Source: Mucilaginibacter sp. (lineage in GTDB: Bacteria; Bacteroidota; Bacteroidia; Sphingobacteriales; Sphingobacteriaceae). From it: 64,000 bases of DNA. How positions within the stretch are numbered: the first letter of the stretch is position 1; every line of letters begins with the position of its first letter. The DNA is taken from positions 62,001 through 126,000 of the forward strand of contig NZ_JAQBOC010000078.1 of assembly GCF_028288225.1 (NCBI RefSeq), read 5' to 3'. Under the pieces are notes generated by a model. It searched no databases. It saw only the letters and a list, made by a program, of their open reading frames with translations, and was not told the DNA's origin. Shown here piece after piece: positions 62,101 to 64,000 of the stretch. Position numbers and translations under genes: made by a program.

Positions 62101-64000
62101 CGACAGAGACGATAATACATTATACAGGATAACAAAAGGCGGTAACAAGCAGGTGCCAATAGGCACGGGTTTCAACGCCCCGACTGGTGTAGCCGTTGAC
62201 GCAATGGGCACTGTTTACATTGGCGATACCGGGAATAATGCCATTGAAAAACTTATACCCTCCGGTGGATATTTTATCAGTACGGTTTTACCGGCCGGCC
62301 TAAAGTTCAGTGGAACCACAGGGACCATCAGCGGTACACCAACCGCGGTAAGCGCTGCAAAAGACTATAAAATTACTGCTTACAATTATGGCGGCAGTGC
62401 TTCTGCCACTGTAAATATTAAGGTTGTTTTACCGCCCCCGCCAACTCTTAGCTACAGCAGTCCTATGATATATCCTGTAAACGTTGCAATAACCCCGTTA
62501 ATGCCAACTGCCAGCGGTGTAGCCGCTCCCGGCTACAGCAATACTTTGGCAGTTATAGATACCGGATTTAATTTCCCGATAGGATTGGGATTGGATCACG
62601 CAGGCAATATTTATGTTGCCAATGCGGGAAACGACACTTTATATAAGATTCCGGTCGGAGGGGGTACCCGCACAAGCGTTGGCTCTGGTTTTACCGGCCC
62701 CACCGGGGTAGCATTTGATGCTGTGGGCAATATTTATGTGGCAGATGCCGGGAACAGTATGGTTAAGAAGATCCCTGTTGGCGGCGGCGCCCCGATAGAA
62801 ATAGGCTCTGGGTTTAACAATCCGGCAGGTATTGCTGCAGATGCCGCAGGTAATGTTTATGTTGCCGATCAGGGTAATAGCGCCATTTATAAGATAGCCG
62901 CCGGTAACGGACAGGTTACTACAATAACCTCAGCAATAGCCATCCCTACAGGTATTGCAATTGATGGCGCAGGTAATATTTATGTAACCGACCAAAGCAC
63001 CGGTTTTATATTTAAGCTGGCAAAGGGCAGCAATACCCCGGTGGACATGGGTTATACATTTAATGCCCCGATAGGACTGGCAATAGATGCTAACGGAAAT
63101 TTATATGTTGCTGATGCTTCCGTTGGCCAGGTAAAAGAAATTCCGGCAGGTGGCGGTGCACTGGTTACCATAGGCGGATTTTTTATTCCGGTCGGCGTTG
63201 CTACGGATAATGCCGGTAACCTGTACGTTTCTGATGCAGGGGTTAACACCGTTTATAAAGTTAAACCCGGTGGCGGCTATTATATCAGCCCGGCTTTGCC
63301 TGCCGGTCTTAGCTTCAACAGTGCTGCAGGAACCATCAGCGGCACTCCAACCGCACCCAGCCCTGCAGCAGATTACACCGTTACAGCGTATAATTTTGGA
63401 GGCAATGTTTCGGCTGTAATTAATATTAAAGTATCATCAAATAATGCATTATTAACATCGCTTAAACTTAATCCGGTTGCAACGATGACTGCCGTGCCCG
63501 GCCCTGATTTTAGAGATTATACCGCAACTGTAAATAACACAGTTGCCTCCGTTACTTTAAAGCCCGTAACACAGGATCCAACATCAACTGTAGAAATTAA
63601 TGGAGTTGCAGTAGCGTCAGGCACAGCTTCAGCATCTATTCCACTACAGGTTGGCAGTAACATAATCACCACGGTAGTAACTGCGGAAGACGGAATAACT
63701 ACCAAAACCTACAGCATAGCAGTTACCCGTTCGGTGGCGACCAATGCATTGTTAACCTCGCTTTCGTTTAATCCTGTTGTGACCAAAACTACGGTACCTG
63801 GCTCAAACTTCAGAGATTATACAGCAACTGTAAGCAATAGCGTCAGCTCCATTGCGGTAATAGCTGTAACCCAGGATTCAGTATCCACCGTAAAAGTTAA
63901 TGGCGTGGCAGTGGTGTCGGGTGCTACGTCAGCATCAATCCCTTTACAAGCAGGTGCAAACCTAATTACTACTGAGGTAACTGCAGGAGACGGGATTACA
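59159..64000 (+). CDS. Giant secreted protein with NHL propeller/Ig cassettes and cadherin-like repeats (cut by right edge)
   Basis: An open frame of 1614 codons, still open at the window edge. It starts with an extended signal peptide (about 40 residues, ending LYAVA). Four cassettes of about 1 kb follow. Each has an opening ASGVGAPGYN-like strand, an NHL-type propeller of units like GIAVDAAGNVYVADSGN and an Ig-like domain with LPAGLSFDSTTGTISGTPT; the LPAGL codons lie at 60275, 61277, 62288 and 63296. From about 63430 it turns into cadherin-like repeats (PGPDFRDYTATV). By analogy with its neighbours a type B T9SS domain is expected beyond the edge, but this is not seen. It is probably a very large surface or matrix protein. 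Confidence 0.9.
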   Translation, partial: MNANLLSSRKSFLAIRHFVKVSLLITTALFGAGITLYAVAKAGSKENFANRHYVYNTGNHVVKNGTSYTASKKAWFTNTPVAPIINYGSHHITFHQGTAVSLTPTSSGVGAPGGYSDPVVVGTGLSSGAAGIALDAAGNMYVADGGTNSIKLVLADGSNTTVIASGIFNLLADVAIDCNGNVYAADQQNIWEIPAGGGSPFTVGSGFTEPTGVAVDKAGNIYVADYDFGIGAAAVYKMANDGTGITRIDNGISGASKIKLDIAGNVYVTDLNAGNLYEIHADGSPQSLLATGFSFPSGLAVDGFGNVYVEDNSTKKTYKVVPGGSTPVDLGISLSSPLGIAIDAAYNLYITDANESGVNKISPAGGYFISAPLPAGLSFDSTTGTISGTPTTLTAEKRYIITAYNGAGGVSDTLRIKVNAPVPVISYTNPPVYTAGTTITPLVPTASGVDAPGYAAPGLVANGFLAPLGIAADTLGNVYVADKGNNLVKKINVDAGTSVCMGSGFNTPSGVAVDAAGNIYVADSGNGLVKKIPADNSGIVNIGTGFNVPVGVAVDVAGNVYVADAGNAAVYKVPVSGAQVTMATDFDDLTGIAVDQHSNVYVSDGSASSVYKIPAKGGGAVDIGCLFNFPANVAVDAAGNVYVADGYDSHVYKIDGGRGNPVNTGFTYDFPSGVAIDPSGNLFVADASANTLYKVTPSGGYNLKTALPAGLRFNDTTGTISGKPTAAIAAASYTVIAYNAGGGASASFSIEVDNPPAPTISYASLQTYTAGTAITPLAPTASGVGAPGYNSTPITLAAGFNQPGGTAIDAAGNVYFADSGNNKVMMLPVGGGPAIELGSGFVFPTGVALDAAGNIYVADQGNGLVKKMPAGGGTPVSIGTGFSGPGSVAVDAAGNVYVADSSDGTVYKICAGSGNTVQLGGGFISLTGIAVNGKDNLYFTDGGDHAVYKVSLAGGIPYNIGCYFNYPSGIAVDNSGNVYVTDRDDNTLYRITKGGNKQVPIGTGFNAPTGVAVDAMGTVYIGDTGNNAIEKLIPSGGYFISTVLPAGLKFSGTTGTISGTPTAVSAAKDYKITAYNYGGSASATVNIKVVLPPPPTLSYSSPMIYPVNVAITPLMPTASGVAAPGYSNTLAVIDTGFNFPIGLGLDHAGNIYVANAGNDTLYKIPVGGGTRTSVGSGFTGPTGVAFDAVGNIYVADAGNSMVKKIPVGGGAPIEIGSGFNNPAGIAADAAGNVYVADQGNSAIYKIAAGNGQVTTITSAIAIPTGIAIDGAGNIYVTDQSTGFIFKLAKGSNTPVDMGYTFNAPIGLAIDANGNLYVADASVGQVKEIPAGGGALVTIGGFFIPVGVATDNAGNLYVSDAGVNTVYKVKPGGGYYISPALPAGLSFNSAAGTISGTPTAPSPAADYTVTAYNFGGNVSAVINIKVSSNNALLTSLKLNPVATMTAVPGPDFRDYTATVNNTVASVTLKPVTQDPTSTVEINGVAVASGTASASIPLQVGSNIITTVVTAEDGITTKTYSIAVTRSVATNALLTSLSFNPVVTKTTVPGSNFRDYTATVSNSVSSIAVIAVTQDSVSTVKVNGVAVVSGATSASIPLQAGANLITTEVTAGDGIT

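Overview
The window looks like chromosomal DNA of a Bacteroidota member of the Sphingobacteriaceae type (Mucilaginibacter/Pedobacter-like; this placement is inference). The evidence is a SusC/SusD pair, two further TonB-dependent receptors with carboxypeptidase-like N-domains, secreted proteins ending in the type B C-terminal domain of the type IX secretion system (T9SS), a fused alpha/beta 2-oxoacid dehydrogenase E1, -7 boxes of the form TAnnTTTG, and almost no Shine-Dalgarno sites. No tRNA, rRNA, CRISPR array, transposase, integrase or phage structural operon is visible.

Positions 1-24 kb are mostly core genes. A TonB-dependent receptor running off the left edge lies behind a TPP riboswitch, so it is probably a thiamine-type importer. 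Then come aspS with a small antitoxin-like gene, an M20 amidohydrolase, hflX, ftsX-DUF3098-uppP on the minus strand, a fused E1 gene, a DUF4198 protein, lutB, an M28 peptidase, rpiB and tatC. The fatty-acid cluster DUF177-rpmF-plsX-fabH-fabH-accB-accC follows on the minus strand, with two near-identical fabH copies. The gaps are rich in hairpin-prone arrays, each built from a short word peculiar to that gap.

Positions 24-38 kb are surface and import genes: a TonB-dependent receptor with an unusual small membrane-anchored neighbour, a 1548-residue T9SS type B protein with a BNR-type propeller and tandemly duplicated cadherin-like domains, and a SusD/SusC pair.

Positions 38-64 kb are an accessory surface region. 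Four successive plus-strand genes (760, 1071, 958 and 861 aa) encode proteins made of an extended signal peptide, 6-9 cadherin-like beta-sandwich repeats of about 95 aa, and a type B T9SS domain. After a Tat-exported but catalytically degenerate metallophosphatase come three small phage-tail-collar-domain proteins, a LivJ-like binding-fold protein without a signal peptide, and a 1478-residue propeller/Ig/cadherin-like T9SS protein 10 bp further on. A decayed esterase fragment separates this from a giant protein (at least 1614 codons, off the right edge) with four approximately 1-kb propeller+Ig cassettes and then cadherin-like repeats. The collar triplet, LivJ-like gene and giant T9SS protein are the best candidate for an undescribed surface-fibre or adhesion system. 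No secretion machinery genes lie in the window.
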